DNA from: Hyphomonadaceae bacterium
GTDB taxonomy: Bacteria > Pseudomonadota > Alphaproteobacteria > Caulobacterales > Aquidulcibacteraceae
Reading direction: 5' to 3'
DNA: 51,134 nt
Assembly (NCBI GenBank): GCA_022843225.1
Contig: JALHOC010000013.1
Location: 1 to 51,134, forward strand
Of this stretch, positions 9,553 through 18,297 are shown piece after piece. The translations under genes and the position numbers were made by a program. Numbering within the stretch: position 1 is the first letter of the stretch; each line of letters starts with the position of its first letter. The notes beneath the pieces were generated by a model, which did not search any database, was not told the DNA's origin, and saw nothing but the letters and a program-made list of their open reading frames with translations.

Positions 9553-10920
9553 ATGGCCAAGACGAAAGAAAAAGCGCCCGCGCTGACGGATTTCCGCGAC
9601 CTTGTCGCCCATTTGGAGAAAGGCCCTAAGCCTGATCGCTCCAAATGGCGTATCGGCACCGAGCACGAGAAGTTCGCCTTCTACCGCGATACGCTTGAAC
9701 CGGTTCCTTTCGAGGGCGAGCGCGGCATTGGCGCGCTGCTGAAGGGGCTTGCGAACTCTTACGGCTGGACGCCTGTTTTCGAAGGTGACAACATCATCGC
9801 GCTCAAGCAAGGCATGGCCTCGATCACGCTTGAGCCCGGCGGCCAATTCGAACTCTCAGGCGCGCCGCTCGAACACCTGCACCAAACTTGCTCGGAAACG
9901 GGAACCCACCTCGCCCAATTGCGCGATGTGGCGGGCAAGCTGGGCATCGCGTTTCTGGGCCTCGGCTTTTCGCCGAAATGGGCGCTCGAAGAAACGCCGA
10001 TCATGCCCAAGGGCCGCTACAAGATTATGCGCGATTATATGGGCAAGGTCGGCAGGCTCGGGCGGCAAATGATGTTCCGCTCCTGCACGGTGCAGACCAA
10101 TCTCGATTTCGCCTCCGAAGCCGACATGGTGAAGAAGTTCCGCGTCGCGCTGGCGCTGCAACCGATCGCGACGGCATTGTTCGCCAATTCGCCGTTCGCC
10201 GAAGGGCGCTTGAACGGATTTCTTTCGTATCGCGCCCATGTGTGGACCGACACCGACCCCGATCGGACCGGCATGCTGCCCTTCGTGTTCGAGGAGGGCA
10301 TGGGCTTCGAGCGCTACGCCGCTTACGCGCTCGACGTGCCGATGTACTTCGCCTATCGCGATGGCAAGTACGTCGATTGCTCGGGTTTGAGCTTCCGCGA
10401 CTTCATGGCGGGCAAGCTCTCGGCGCTGCCGGGCGAGCGACCCACCGAGAAAGACTGGGAAGATCACCTCACCACGATTTTCCCTGAGGTGCGGCTGAAG
10501 ACCTTTCTTGAAATGCGCGGCGCCGATGCGGGGCCGTGGTCGCGCCTGTGCGCGCTGCCCGCGTTCTGGGCCGGCATCCTCTATTGCGACGCGGCGCTCG
10601 AAGCAGCGTGGAGCCTGGTGAAAAGCTGGACGGCGGAAGAACGCGAGAGCTTGCGCCGCGCTGTGCCGGTTCTGGGCTTGAAGGCGCCGATCAAGGGCGT
10701 CACCGTCCGCGACATCGCGCAAGCGACGCTCGCGATTTCGCGTCAAGGCTTGAAGTCACGCGCCATGCTCGATTCCTCTGGCATGGACGAAACCCATTTC
10801 TTGGGCGAACTCGACGACATCGCCGCCACAGGCGTCACGCCGGCTGAACGCCTGATCGAGCGCTTCAACACCGAATGGCGCCGCGACGTGCGCCCGGCGT
10901 TCGAGGCGTGCGCATACTGA
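9553..10920 (+). CDS. gshA: Glutamate-cysteine ligase, plant/alphaproteobacterial type
   Basis: Joins L-glutamate and L-cysteine with ATP, the first step of glutathione synthesis. 455 residues, matching the plant-like class rather than the E. coli class. [12 protein letters not shown] near residue 33 is the ATP/Mg-binding start of the fold; [27 protein letters not shown] and [14 protein letters not shown] are conserved segments. GGGGAGA lies about 6 bases before ATG. It converges with the ABC exporter gene, 14 bases apart. The second enzyme, gshB, is not in the window. Confidence 0.95.
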   Translation: MAKTKEKAPALTDFRDLVAHLEKGPKPDRSKWRIGTEHEKFAFYRDTLEPVPFEGERGIGALLKGLANSYGWTPVFEGDNIIALKQGMASITLEPGGQFELSGAPLEHLHQTCSETGTHLAQLRDVAGKLGIAFLGLGFSPKWALEETPIMPKGRYKIMRDYMGKVGRLGRQMMFRSCTVQTNLDFASEADMVKKFRVALALQPIATALFANSPFAEGRLNGFLSYRAHVWTDTDPDRTGMLPFVFEEGMGFERYAAYALDVPMYFAYRDGKYVDCSGLSFRDFMAGKLSALPGERPTEKDWEDHLTTIFPEVRLKTFLEMRGADAGPWSRLCALPAFWAGILYCDAALEAAWSLVKSWTAEERESLRRAVPVLGLKAPIKGVTVRDIAQATLAISRQGLKSRAMLDSSGMDETHFLGELDDIAATGVTPAERLIERFNTEWRRDVRPAFEACAY

Positions 10921-10934
10921 ATGTTCAGCGCCCG

Positions 10935-12752
10935 CTAAGCCGCTTCATCCGCCAATCTGTCCCCACGCGCCAGCGCATTGAGCCGCGCATAGAACCCGCG
11001 CGCGTCGATCAGCTCCGCGTGGCGGCCCTGCTCGACGATGCGCCCGGCATCGAACACCAGGATGCGATCGGCCTCGCGCACGGTTGAAAGCCGGTGCGCG
11101 ATGAGGATCGTCGTGCGCCCCTGCTTGAGCTCCGCCATCGCAGCTTGCACTTCGCGTTCGGTTTCCACGTCAAGCGAGGACGTCGCTTCATCGAGGATCA
11201 GGATCGGCGCATCCGCGAGGAAGGCGCGCGCCAACGCTACGCGCTGACGCTCTCCCCCCGAAAGCTTCACACCGCGCTCGCCAACCTGGGTCTCGTAGCC
11301 CGAGGGCAGCCGCTCGATGAATTCATGGGCCCGCGCGCGTTTCGCACACGCGATCACGTGTTCGAGCGGCGCATCGGGTTTGGCGTACGCGATGTTTTCT
11401 CTCAACGAGCGGTGAAATAGCGCCGGGTCCTGGGGCACCAACGCTATGGATTGGCGCAAGCTGGCTTGCGTCACCGCACGCACATCCTGGCCGTCAATGC
11501 GGATCGCGCCCGCATCGACATCGTACAGCCGTTGCACAAGCTTCACGAACGTCGATTTACCCGACCCCGTGGGGCCGACGAGCGCCACCGTCTCGCCCGG
11601 TGCAATCTCAAGCGAGAAATCATTGTAGAGCGGCTCGCGCGCATTCTTGTAGCCGAAGGACACGCGCTCAAACGCGATGGCGCCCACGCCCGGCGTGAAC
11701 GCGGGCGCATTGGCGCGATCGGCCACACCCGCGCCGTCGTTGGAATAGGCCACCACATCCTCGATCTCGGCGATGCCCTTCTGCAGATTCTGAATGTTTT
11801 CCCCAAGCGTGCGCAGATAGCCCGACACCAACAGGAACGACGTGATCGCGAACACCGCGTCGCCCGCACTGGCGCGGCCTCTACTCCACTCCCACAGGAC
11901 GAGGCCAAGCAAGCCTGCTTGCAAAAGGAACAAGAGCAGGTTCTGCACAACCCACGCATTAGTGTAGCGGTTCCAAGTGATCTGCGATTTCGCGCTCCAG
12001 TCGGCCGCAACGGCGTCGAACCGCGCCTGCTCGCGCGCTTCCGCGCCGAAGGCCTTCACCGTGGGGTTCGAGCCGATGGCGTCCGCGAGTGCTGCGCCGA
12101 TGCGCGTATCGGCGGCGTTTGACGTGCGCGTCGCCTCCGCGACGTAATAGCGCGCGGCGAAGTAGGACGTCGCCAGAAACGCAAGGATGGTCGCGCCCGT
12201 GAACAAGCCGATCAGCGGCCATTGGACAGCGGTCAGCACGGTGACGCCAATGAGCACGAAGATCGCTGGGAACACGAACCAGACCAACGTGTCGGAAATG
12301 GCGTCGTACGCCCACATCGCGCGGGACACCCGCCGCACCGTGGCGCCGGCGAAATTGTCCGCGTGCCAATCGGATGAGAAGCGCTGCACGTCGCGAAAGC
12401 CGCTGGCGACGATGGTTTTCATGTTCGTCGCAGCGAACGGAATCCAGAAGCGCGCGCCCGTATTGCGCGCGACATAGAACACAAACGTCACCAGGGCGAC
12501 GAGCCCATAACTCCATGCTGCTTCGCGCATGCCGATCTCGGTCGGGCCCGCAGCCAACGCTTCCACTAGGCGCGCGGACGCGAACGGAAACGCCAGGTCG
12601 CAGGCCACCGCCAACGTGAAGAAAGCCGCGAACCAAGCCAGCCGCTTGGGCTGGCTCTTCCAGAGCCGCCAGATATAGGCGGCGATCTGCCCAAGCGTCG
12701 CCTTGCGCTGGCCAGGCTCGGACTCGTCGTCGAAATCGAATGTACCGCTCAT
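10935..12752 (-). CDS. ABC exporter, fused permease and ATPase
   Basis: 605 residues. Six membrane helices occupy about 35-315, followed by a nucleotide-binding domain with Walker A GPTGSGKST near residue 392, the signature LSGGERQRVALARA, Walker B ILILDEATSSLD and the H-loop IAHRLSTVREADR. It acts as a homodimer or with an unlinked partner; direction of transport is outward by family. The N-terminal 20 residues are acidic (FDFDDESEPGQR). No adaptor or outer-membrane gene is adjacent, so the substrate (lipid, drug or peptide) cannot be told. It is distinct from the MsbA-like gene further on. Confidence 0.92.
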   Translation of the reverse strand: MSGTFDFDDESEPGQRKATLGQIAAYIWRLWKSQPKRLAWFAAFFTLAVACDLAFPFASARLVEALAAGPTEIGMREAAWSYGLVALVTFVFYVARNTGARFWIPFAATNMKTIVASGFRDVQRFSSDWHADNFAGATVRRVSRAMWAYDAISDTLVWFVFPAIFVLIGVTVLTAVQWPLIGLFTGATILAFLATSYFAARYYVAEATRTSNAADTRIGAALADAIGSNPTVKAFGAEAREQARFDAVAADWSAKSQITWNRYTNAWVVQNLLLFLLQAGLLGLVLWEWSRGRASAGDAVFAITSFLLVSGYLRTLGENIQNLQKGIAEIEDVVAYSNDGAGVADRANAPAFTPGVGAIAFERVSFGYKNAREPLYNDFSLEIAPGETVALVGPTGSGKSTFVKLVQRLYDVDAGAIRIDGQDVRAVTQASLRQSIALVPQDPALFHRSLRENIAYAKPDAPLEHVIACAKRARAHEFIERLPSGYETQVGERGVKLSGGERQRVALARAFLADAPILILDEATSSLDVETEREVQAAMAELKQGRTTILIAHRLSTVREADRILVFDAGRIVEQGRHAELIDARGFYARLNALARGDRLADEAA

Positions 12753-13062
12753 GAGAGCACCAAGGACGGAACGTGGCCACGCGGAGAGCGTGAACGCACG
12801 AGATCGGAAGGGAATGCTGAACGCGAAAAATGAGGCTTCACATCAGCGCGTTGGCGAACAGGATCGCGGTTCCGAGGAACCTCGTTTCGGGCCCGCGCGG
12901 CATGCGCCGCTTCAAGGCCTGCCGGCGTCCGTTCACGGCGCCGAGGGATTTAGGCTCTGAACCTGCCACTCATGTTTCGCATCTCCTTCGCCAAGAAGAG
13001 ACACGGTTGATACCCCCGTGCGCCGCTTGCGTAAAGCCGAGCGCGCGCGCAAGAGGCGCTCC
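12753..13062. other. Divergent intergenic region, no convincing gene
   Basis: About 310 bases between the divergent ABC exporter and ubiA starts, which must hold both promoters. I see no clear -35/-10 pair. A 32-codon minus-strand frame beginning with GTG near 12921 has a hydrophobic end but no ribosome-binding site, and is not called. Confidence 0.5.
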
Positions 13063-14016
13063 GTGGCTGATTTGAAACCCGCCGATGCGCTGAAGCAACA
13101 TTGGACCGACGCCTTGCCGTCGACCTGGAAGCCCTATGCGCAGCTCTCGCGCCTTGATCGGCCCATCGGCTGGCAATTGCTTGTGCTCCCCTGCTGGATG
13201 GGACTTGCGATCACGCGCACGGGCCATGGCTTCTTCTGGGGCGATGCGTGGCTTGCCGTTTTGTTTCTGATCGGCGCGATTGCGATGCGCGGCGCGGGCT
13301 GCACTTACAACGACATCCTCGACCGCGACATCGACGCACAAGTCGAACGCACGCGCCTGAGGCCCCTGCCCTCAGGCGCCGTGACACTGCGCGGCGCCTG
13401 GATATGGCTGTTCGCACAATGCCTCGTCGGCCTGGGCGTCTTGCTGGCGCTGCCGCGCCTCGCACAGATCGTGGCGCTAATCGCTGTGCCACTAGTGGCT
13501 CTTTATCCTTTGATGAAGCGCATCACCTGGTGGCCACAGGCGTGGCTTGGCATCGTGTTTTCCTGGGGCGCGCTGGTGGGCGGGGCGGCGGTTTCGCCGG
13601 AAGGCGGCGTGCCGCTCGAAGCGATCGCGCTCTATGCCGGCTGCATCGCCTGGACCATCGGTTACGACACCATCTACGCGCTGCAGGACCGCGAGGACGA
13701 TGCGCTCGTGGGCGTGCGCTCGACGGCGCGTCTGTTCGCTGACAAGTGGCGTTCATGGACGAGCATATTCTACGTCATCGCGCTGGCGCTGTGGACGACC
13801 AGCGCCGCCATCGCCGGTTCCGGACTCATCGCCGCGCTCGCGTTGAGCGTGATCGGCGCGGCCCTGATCTGGCCGATGCTGCAAAGCGTGGACGACGCGC
13901 GTCCGGAAACGGCGCTTGCCGCGTTCAAACGCAATGCGCTCATCGGCCTCGTGGTTCTCATCGCCTTTGCGCTCGAGCCCGCCTGGCGTAGCGTGCGACC
14001 CTTTATTGAGGGCTGA
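13063..14016 (+). CDS. ubiA: 4-hydroxybenzoate polyprenyltransferase
   Basis: Integral inner-membrane enzyme that attaches the polyprenyl tail to 4-hydroxybenzoate in ubiquinone synthesis. With GTG at 13063 (AAGAGG six bases upstream) it has 317 residues; a GTG at 13018 would add 15 Arg/Lys-rich residues and remains possible. The first Asp-rich motif NDILDRDID is at 83-91 and the second is DTIYALQDREDD near 200; both bind Mg-diphosphate. LDRPIGWQLLVLPCWMG is the typical first helix. The stop is one base before the next ATG, so the glycosylase gene is probably co-transcribed. Confidence 0.95.
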   Translation: MADLKPADALKQHWTDALPSTWKPYAQLSRLDRPIGWQLLVLPCWMGLAITRTGHGFFWGDAWLAVLFLIGAIAMRGAGCTYNDILDRDIDAQVERTRLRPLPSGAVTLRGAWIWLFAQCLVGLGVLLALPRLAQIVALIAVPLVALYPLMKRITWWPQAWLGIVFSWGALVGGAAVSPEGGVPLEAIALYAGCIAWTIGYDTIYALQDREDDALVGVRSTARLFADKWRSWTSIFYVIALALWTTSAAIAGSGLIAALALSVIGAALIWPMLQSVDDARPETALAAFKRNALIGLVVLIAFALEPAWRSVRPFIEG

Positions 14017-14017
14017 G

Positions 14018-14641
14018 ATGGGCGAAGCTGAAGAACACCTGGCGAGGGTCTGCAAACGCTTCGCCAAAGTCGTGCCTAGCCACGAGCCGTTCCCGACCAA
14101 GTTCGAAAAATCGAAGGACCCATTCCGCGCGCTCGTGCGTTCGGTGGTGTATCAGCAGCTTTCCGGCAAAGCTGCCGCGACCATCCATGGCCGCGTGCTC
14201 GCGCTCTTTCCCGACCAGGATCACCCCGAGCCGGAAGATCTGCTGAAAGCGAAGGACGAGAGCCTGCGCACGGCAGGCCTTTCGCGCCAGAAGATCGCCG
14301 CACTCAAGGATGTGTCGCAGAAGCGCATCGACGGAATCATTCCGCCCGCCCGTGCACTCACGCGCCTGTCCGATGAAGAGATCATCGAGCGCTTGACGCA
14401 AGCGCGCGGGGTCGGCCGCTGGACGGTGGAGATGTATCTCATCTTCACGCTCGGCCGGCCTGACGTTTTGCCGATCGACGATCTCGGCGTACGCAAAGGC
14501 GCGGAGAAACTCTACAAGCGCGACTTCACGCCGAAGGAACTCGGCAAATACGGAGAGCGTTGGGGGCCGTGGCGCTCAGCGGCGGCGTGGCATCTCTGGC
14601 GCGTCATGGACACCCAAACGCCCGAACAGTCGAAAATCTAA
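14018..14641 (+). CDS. DNA-3-methyladenine glycosylase, AlkA/HhH-GPD type
   Basis: Base-excision repair enzyme removing alkylated purines. 207 residues, a compact form without the N-terminal TBP-like domain of E. coli AlkA. VVYQQLSGKAAATIHGR is the conserved helix 1 region; the helix-hairpin-helix is GVGRWTVEMYL at about 131-141; Asp155 of LPIDDLGVRKG aligns with the catalytic aspartate. The ATG at 14018 follows the ubiA stop after one base; the longer in-frame extension lies inside ubiA and is rejected. The stop overlaps that of the convergent DUF2892 gene by four bases. Confidence 0.93.
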   Translation: MGEAEEHLARVCKRFAKVVPSHEPFPTKFEKSKDPFRALVRSVVYQQLSGKAAATIHGRVLALFPDQDHPEPEDLLKAKDESLRTAGLSRQKIAALKDVSQKRIDGIIPPARALTRLSDEEIIERLTQARGVGRWTVEMYLIFTLGRPDVLPIDDLGVRKGAEKLYKRDFTPKELGKYGERWGPWRSAAAWHLWRVMDTQTPEQSKI

Positions 14642-14832
14642 GCCTTGCGTACGCCGCAGGTGTTGATGCCGAACATGGCGTAGAGTGGGCAGAAGCCGAC
14701 GAGCCCGGTCAACAGCGGGACCAGCCCGAAATACGCCCACGACGTCTGAGGGCCTATGAACGCCAGCGACAGAATGCCCGCACCGACAAGCACGCGCAGC
14801 ACTCGATCAATCGTGCCTTCATTGGTTTTCAT
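14638..14832 (-). CDS. Small DUF2892 (YgaP-like) membrane protein
   Basis: 64 residues with two hydrophobic segments (VLRVLVGAGILSLAFI and YFGLVPLLTGLVGFCPLYAMFG) ending in the family motif GFCPLYAMFGINTC. Members form the membrane part of some rhodanese proteins or stand alone; their role is unclear. The start at 14832 is set by GGGAGG about 8 bases upstream; an upstream in-frame start would add 13 residues. Convergent with the glycosylase gene. Confidence 0.9.
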   Translation of the reverse strand: MKTNEGTIDRVLRVLVGAGILSLAFIGPQTSWAYFGLVPLLTGLVGFCPLYAMFGINTCGVRKA

Positions 14833-14937
14833 GTTAAGGACCTCCCAGCCCAGTCTCGTCGGGATCAGCATCGGCCGCCTTGATCTCGATCAGCGTGGCG
14901 AGAATCTTCCATCTGCCCGCATGGTAAGCGTCTCTGA

Positions 14938-15585
14938 ATGATCACCGACATCCCCGCCTTCATCCGCGACAACACGCGCGTGCTGGCGCTTGCTCATGTG
15001 CCGGAAGTGCGGCTGCACCTCGCCGATGACGCCGTGAGCCTATGGCAACTCACCGAAGAGCAGCTTGGCGAGCTTGGCCTGCCGCCGCCGTTCTGGGCGT
15101 TCGCGTGGGCGGGTGGGCAAGCCTTGGCACGCTACGTGCTCGACAATCCGGAGATCGTGCGGGGTAAGCATGTGCTCGATGTGGCGTCGGGTTCCGGCCT
15201 TGTCGCCATCGCGGCGATGAAAGCCGGCGCGGCTTCGGCGCTTGCGGTGGACATCGACGTCTTCGCGACGCACGCCGCGCAGCTCAACGCCGAACTCAAT
15301 GACGTGCGCATCGAAACAAGCGACGCCGATCCGCTTGGGCAGCCCACATCAGCCGATGTGATCCTGGTCGGCGATCTCTTCTACGATCGCGATCTGGCGC
15401 CGCGCGTGCTGGCGTGGCTGATCGAGTGCCAAGCTCACGGCAAAACCGTGCTGATCGGCGATCCGGGCCGCACCTATCTGCCGCGCGACAAGCTCGAACA
15501 GATCGCCGCCTACGACATCCAAGTCAGCCGCGCGCTCGAAGACGCCGAAGTGAAACGCGCAGCCGTGTGGCGATTGAAGCTCTAA
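14938..15585 (+). CDS. Class I SAM methyltransferase, METTL20/ETFB-lysine type
   Basis: 215 residues. PPPFWAFAWAGGQALARYVLD followed by HVLDVASGSGLVAIAA (SAM-binding motif I, near residue 80) and VDIDVFATHAAQLNAELN is the pattern of the METTL20-related bacterial lysine methyltransferases, which methylate the beta subunit of electron-transfer flavoprotein; some are annotated as PrmA-like. The post-I and DLFYDRDLA (motif IV, Asp-Leu-Phe-Tyr) segments are present. Monocistronic, with a hairpin terminator directly after the stop. Substrate assignment is by family resemblance only. Confidence 0.85.
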   Translation: MITDIPAFIRDNTRVLALAHVPEVRLHLADDAVSLWQLTEEQLGELGLPPPFWAFAWAGGQALARYVLDNPEIVRGKHVLDVASGSGLVAIAAMKAGAASALAVDIDVFATHAAQLNAELNDVRIETSDADPLGQPTSADVILVGDLFYDRDLAPRVLAWLIECQAHGKTVLIGDPGRTYLPRDKLEQIAAYDIQVSRALEDAEVKRAAVWRLKL

Positions 15586-15589
15586 GGAC

Positions 15590-15614
15590 CGCCGGCTTCC
15601 AGCCGGCGCCTTTT
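15590..15614 (+). terminator. Rho-independent terminator after the methyltransferase
   Basis: CGCCGGCT at 15590-15597 pairs with AGCCGGCG at 15601-15608 around a TCC loop, followed by CCTTTT. It lies five bases after the stop codon. Confidence 0.8.
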
Positions 15615-15626
15615 GGGGGCGCCTCC

Positions 15627-16115
15627 TTACTCGATCGCGCACACCAGCCTGCGTTCTTCCTCATCCGTCACGCGCGAGCGCGCATCCTCGCAGACCGCGC
15701 CAGACAAGCGCGCCACTTCTTCGCCAACCGACGTCGCGCGTAATTCGATATCGGCAAGCGTTGGTTCAGCCGTCGCTGGCTCGGAAATCCACACCGGCTC
15801 ATAGGCGGGCCCGCACGCGACCTCTGTGAACAGCCCCTTCGCGCACAGGCGCGAGCGTTCGAGATTGTATTGCCAGACCGTCTCGCGCAGCGCCCGCGCA
15901 AGCTCTCGCGGCGCGGTGGGATCGAGTTCAGCGGCGCCGGGACGCTCGACCGTCAAATCGCGCACCTGATCGAGCATCACGCCCTGGCGGCCGATGTCGA
16001 TCTGCAGATTGAACGCATTGGGGCCTTCAAGCGCGTCAGGCGCTTCGGCGCCCTTGTCCGCATTCTGGCCGCACGCCGCCAATGCCAAGGCCAGAAAAAG
16101 CGCACGTGTTTTCAT
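15627..16115 (-). CDS. Small lipoprotein of unknown function
   Basis: 162 residues starting at the ATG of MKTRALFLALALAACGQ; the lipobox LAAC places the lipidated Cys at residue 15. An in-frame extension of 11 residues upstream would spoil the signal peptide. The mature part is acidic, with Cys in SRLCAKGLFTEVACGP and AVCEDAR, and an ending CAIE. I do not recognise a domain. Probably membrane-anchored in the periplasm. Confidence 0.8.
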   Translation of the reverse strand: MKTRALFLALALAACGQNADKGAEAPDALEGPNAFNLQIDIGRQGVMLDQVRDLTVERPGAAELDPTAPRELARALRETVWQYNLERSRLCAKGLFTEVACGPAYEPVWISEPATAEPTLADIELRATSVGEEVARLSGAVCEDARSRVTDEEERRLVCAIE

Positions 16116-16178
16116 CGAACCCTCCGCCGAAGTGGCGAGGCCGATCATGCCGTGCGTCCAGAACTTTTGTAAGGAGGA

Positions 16179-16337
16179 TTAATGAACGGTTGTCGCGAGG
16201 GCGTTGTAGCCGCCGTCGAACTCAAGCGCGTCCAGGAAATTGGCGCGCTGCGCGAGCGTTGTCGCGGCAATCGCGAGGCCTATGCCTGCAATCGCCGCGA
16301 TCATCGCCGCTATGACGCTGAGCGTTCCCGCGTCCAT
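16179..16337 (-). CDS. Small single-helix membrane protein (52 residues)
   Basis: ATG at 16337 opens MDAGTLSVIAAMIAAIAGIG, a single transmembrane helix at about 7-27, followed by a short polar tail ending ATTVH. It has no homolog I recognise. Only a weak GGTTGGTGA precedes it. Evidence is the protein-like hydrophobic pattern compared with the Arg-rich frame on the other strand (16182-16400), although that one has a perfect AAGGAGG four bases before its ATG. Either, both or neither may be translated. Confidence 0.45.
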   Translation of the reverse strand: MDAGTLSVIAAMIAAIAGIGLAIAATTLAQRANFLDALEFDGGYNALATTVH

Positions 16338-16481
16338 CGATCACCAACCCCATTGCCTTCGAGGCATCTTGTTGATGATGATATTGCACGAGAGCAATGA
16401 ACGCGCGGTTTCTGAAACGAAAACAAATGATTGAAATGCGGTTTTCCGCCGCTAGAGCTTGAGCCGCGAGGGAGTTCTCGG

Positions 16482-16886
16482 ATGCTGCGTTTGGAAATTG
16501 TCGCGCTCTATGCGGGCGTGAACATCCTCATTCTGCTGGCCTTGGCCTATATTGTGGTCGCCGGTCGGCGTAGGCACAAAATCACGTTGGGCGATGGCGG
16601 CAATGACGCCTTCAATCGCGCTGTCCGCGCCCACGCCAATGCCGCCGAATATATCCCTGCGGGCCTTGTTGGGCTCCTGATCCTGGGCCTGTTGGACCCC
16701 GCCGCCCCCTTGTGGCTGGTTCACGCCGCCGGAATTTCTTTGACGGCGGGCCGCCTGCTTCATGGCTTCGGGTTGAATACGGGCACCCTCAATATCGGCC
16801 GCACGCTCGGAACCCTGCTGACTTGGACCGCCTTCCTGCTGATTGGCGGCGGCTTGATCTATGCCGGCCTGGCGCAACAGCTTTAG
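16482..16886 (+). CDS. MAPEG-family membrane protein
   Basis: 134 residues, four predicted helices. VRAHANAAEYIPAGLVGLLIL is the conserved MAPEG core (RxHxNxxEyiP), followed by HAAGISLTAGRLLHGFG. Eukaryotic members are glutathione-dependent or eicosanoid enzymes; bacterial ones of this short type (YecN-like) are mostly uncharacterised. The ATG at 16482 follows GAGGGAG; an in-frame start at 16431 would add 17 unrelated residues. Confidence 0.9.
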   Translation: MLRLEIVALYAGVNILILLALAYIVVAGRRRHKITLGDGGNDAFNRAVRAHANAAEYIPAGLVGLLILGLLDPAAPLWLVHAAGISLTAGRLLHGFGLNTGTLNIGRTLGTLLTWTAFLLIGGGLIYAGLAQQL

Positions 16887-16900
16887 GGTATCTTGATACC
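16887..16900. promoter_or_regulatory. Short palindrome between the MAPEG gene and pmbA
   Basis: GGTATC-TT-GATACC begins directly after the MAPEG stop and 47 bases before the pmbA start. It could be an operator or a weak stem; there is no T-run, so it is not a classical terminator. Confidence 0.3.
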
Positions 16901-16947
16901 GTCTAAGCCAATTGCCGGACTCAGTCGTTAGGCCCATGTAAGGGGCC

Positions 16948-18297
16948 ATGGCTTTCGACGCTGATCCCCATACCGCCCTTTCGGCGCTCATCGGCTATGC
17001 CCGCAAGGCTGGGGCCGACGCGTCCGAAGCAAGCCTCGCCGCGCGGGAGAGCATCTCCGCCGAAGTGCGCATGGGCGAGCTCGAAGGCATGGAGCGCGAG
17101 GAGGCCCGCTCGGTGGCTTTGCGCGCCTTCATCGGCAAGCGCCAGGCGGCGGCTTCCTCCACAGACCTGTCGGCCAGCGGCCTGAAGGCGCTGGCCGAAC
17201 GCACCGTCGCGATGGCGCGCGCGGCCCCCGAAGACCCTTATTGCGGCCTACTGGACACTGGTTATCGTGCGCGCGGTGCGGTGCCTGACCTCGACCAATC
17301 CGACACAGCCCGTCCAAGCCCGAAAACATTGCTTGAGATGGCCAAGGCCTGCGAAGCGGCTTCGCTTGCCATACCGGGCATCTCCAATTCAGGCGGCGGC
17401 GGCGCCTCCAGCGAAGTGTCCACTTTTGTGTACGCCACCTCCGATGGCTTTGAAGGCGCGGAGTCCTCAACCTCCTATAGCCTCGGCACGCAGCCGATCG
17501 CGGCGAACGACGACGAGGACATGGAGCGCGATTATGAATGGCGCACCAAACGCTTCTTCGCCGATCTGCCCGCGCCCGAGGAGATTGGCCGCATCGCGGG
17601 TGAGCGCACCGCGCGTCGGCTTGGCGCGCGCAAGGTCGATAGCCAGAAGGCGGCGGTGATTTTCGAGAACCGCTTGGCGGGCCGCATTCTATCACCGTTT
17701 CTGGGCGGCATCTCCGGCGCCGCCGTGGCGCGCGGGGTGTCATTTGTGAAGGACAAACTCGGTCAGCGCGTATTCGCGCCGGGTTTCGAAATCCGCGAGG
17801 ATCCGTTCGTGAAGCGGGGCCTTGGCTCGCGCCCGTTCGATGGCGAGGGCGGCGCAGTCGCGCCAGCTACGCTGGTCGAGGATGGCGTGGCGACCATGTG
17901 GCTGTTGAACGCGGCCACCGCGCGTCAGCTAGGCATGGCGCCCAACGGCCATGCCACATCCGGCCATGGCGGCCCACCCGGCATCGGCTCGTCCAATTTG
18001 TTCGTGAAGCCCGGCGTGCGCGACCTCGCAGGGCTGATGCGCGATGCCGGCAAGGGCCTGTTCATCACCGACATGTTCTCGCCCTCGCTCAATATGAACA
18101 CGGGCGATTGGTCGGTGGGGGTGGCCGGCTATTGGTTCGAGAACGGCGAGGTGTTTCATCCCGTAAGCGAAGTCACGGTCGCCGGCAATTTGCTCGACAT
18201 TTATGCGCGCCTCCGCTGCGGGTCCGATTTGGACAATCGCGGCTCCCTAGAAATCCCAAGCCTCATCGTGGACGATCTTGCAATCGGCGGCGTCTGA
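16948..18297 (+). CDS. pmbA: TldD/PmbA-family protein, PmbA (TldE) subunit
   Basis: 449 residues. PmbA (TldE) pairs with TldD to form a heterodimeric zinc protease of the cytosol that trims small peptides such as microcin B17 and CcdA. The zinc motif HExxxH belongs to TldD and is absent here, as expected. Typical segments are LEGMEREEARSVALRAFIGK, GISGAAVARGVSFVKDKLG, NGHATSGHGGPPGIGSSNLF and LFITDMFSPSLNMNTGDWSVG. No tldD in the window. The last 20 bases overlap the likely TTG start of the phosphatase gene, linking it to the lipid A block. Confidence 0.94.
   Translation: MAFDADPHTALSALIGYARKAGADASEASLAARESISAEVRMGELEGMEREEARSVALRAFIGKRQAAASSTDLSASGLKALAERTVAMARAAPEDPYCGLLDTGYRARGAVPDLDQSDTARPSPKTLLEMAKACEAASLAIPGISNSGGGGASSEVSTFVYATSDGFEGAESSTSYSLGTQPIAANDDEDMERDYEWRTKRFFADLPAPEEIGRIAGERTARRLGARKVDSQKAAVIFENRLAGRILSPFLGGISGAAVARGVSFVKDKLGQRVFAPGFEIREDPFVKRGLGSRPFDGEGGAVAPATLVEDGVATMWLLNAATARQLGMAPNGHATSGHGGPPGIGSSNLFVKPGVRDLAGLMRDAGKGLFITDMFSPSLNMNTGDWSVGVAGYWFENGEVFHPVSEVTVAGNLLDIYARLRCGSDLDNRGSLEIPSLIVDDLAIGGV

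Noticed and set aside
12824-12923. Short minus-strand frame of 32 codons beginning with GTG
   Set aside because: No ribosome-binding site and no similarity; too short to support.
16182-16400. 72-codon plus-strand frame with a perfect Shine-Dalgarno
   Set aside because: Arg/Asp-rich, unprotein-like sequence and opposite a better membrane-peptide frame; kept as a finding rather than a gene.
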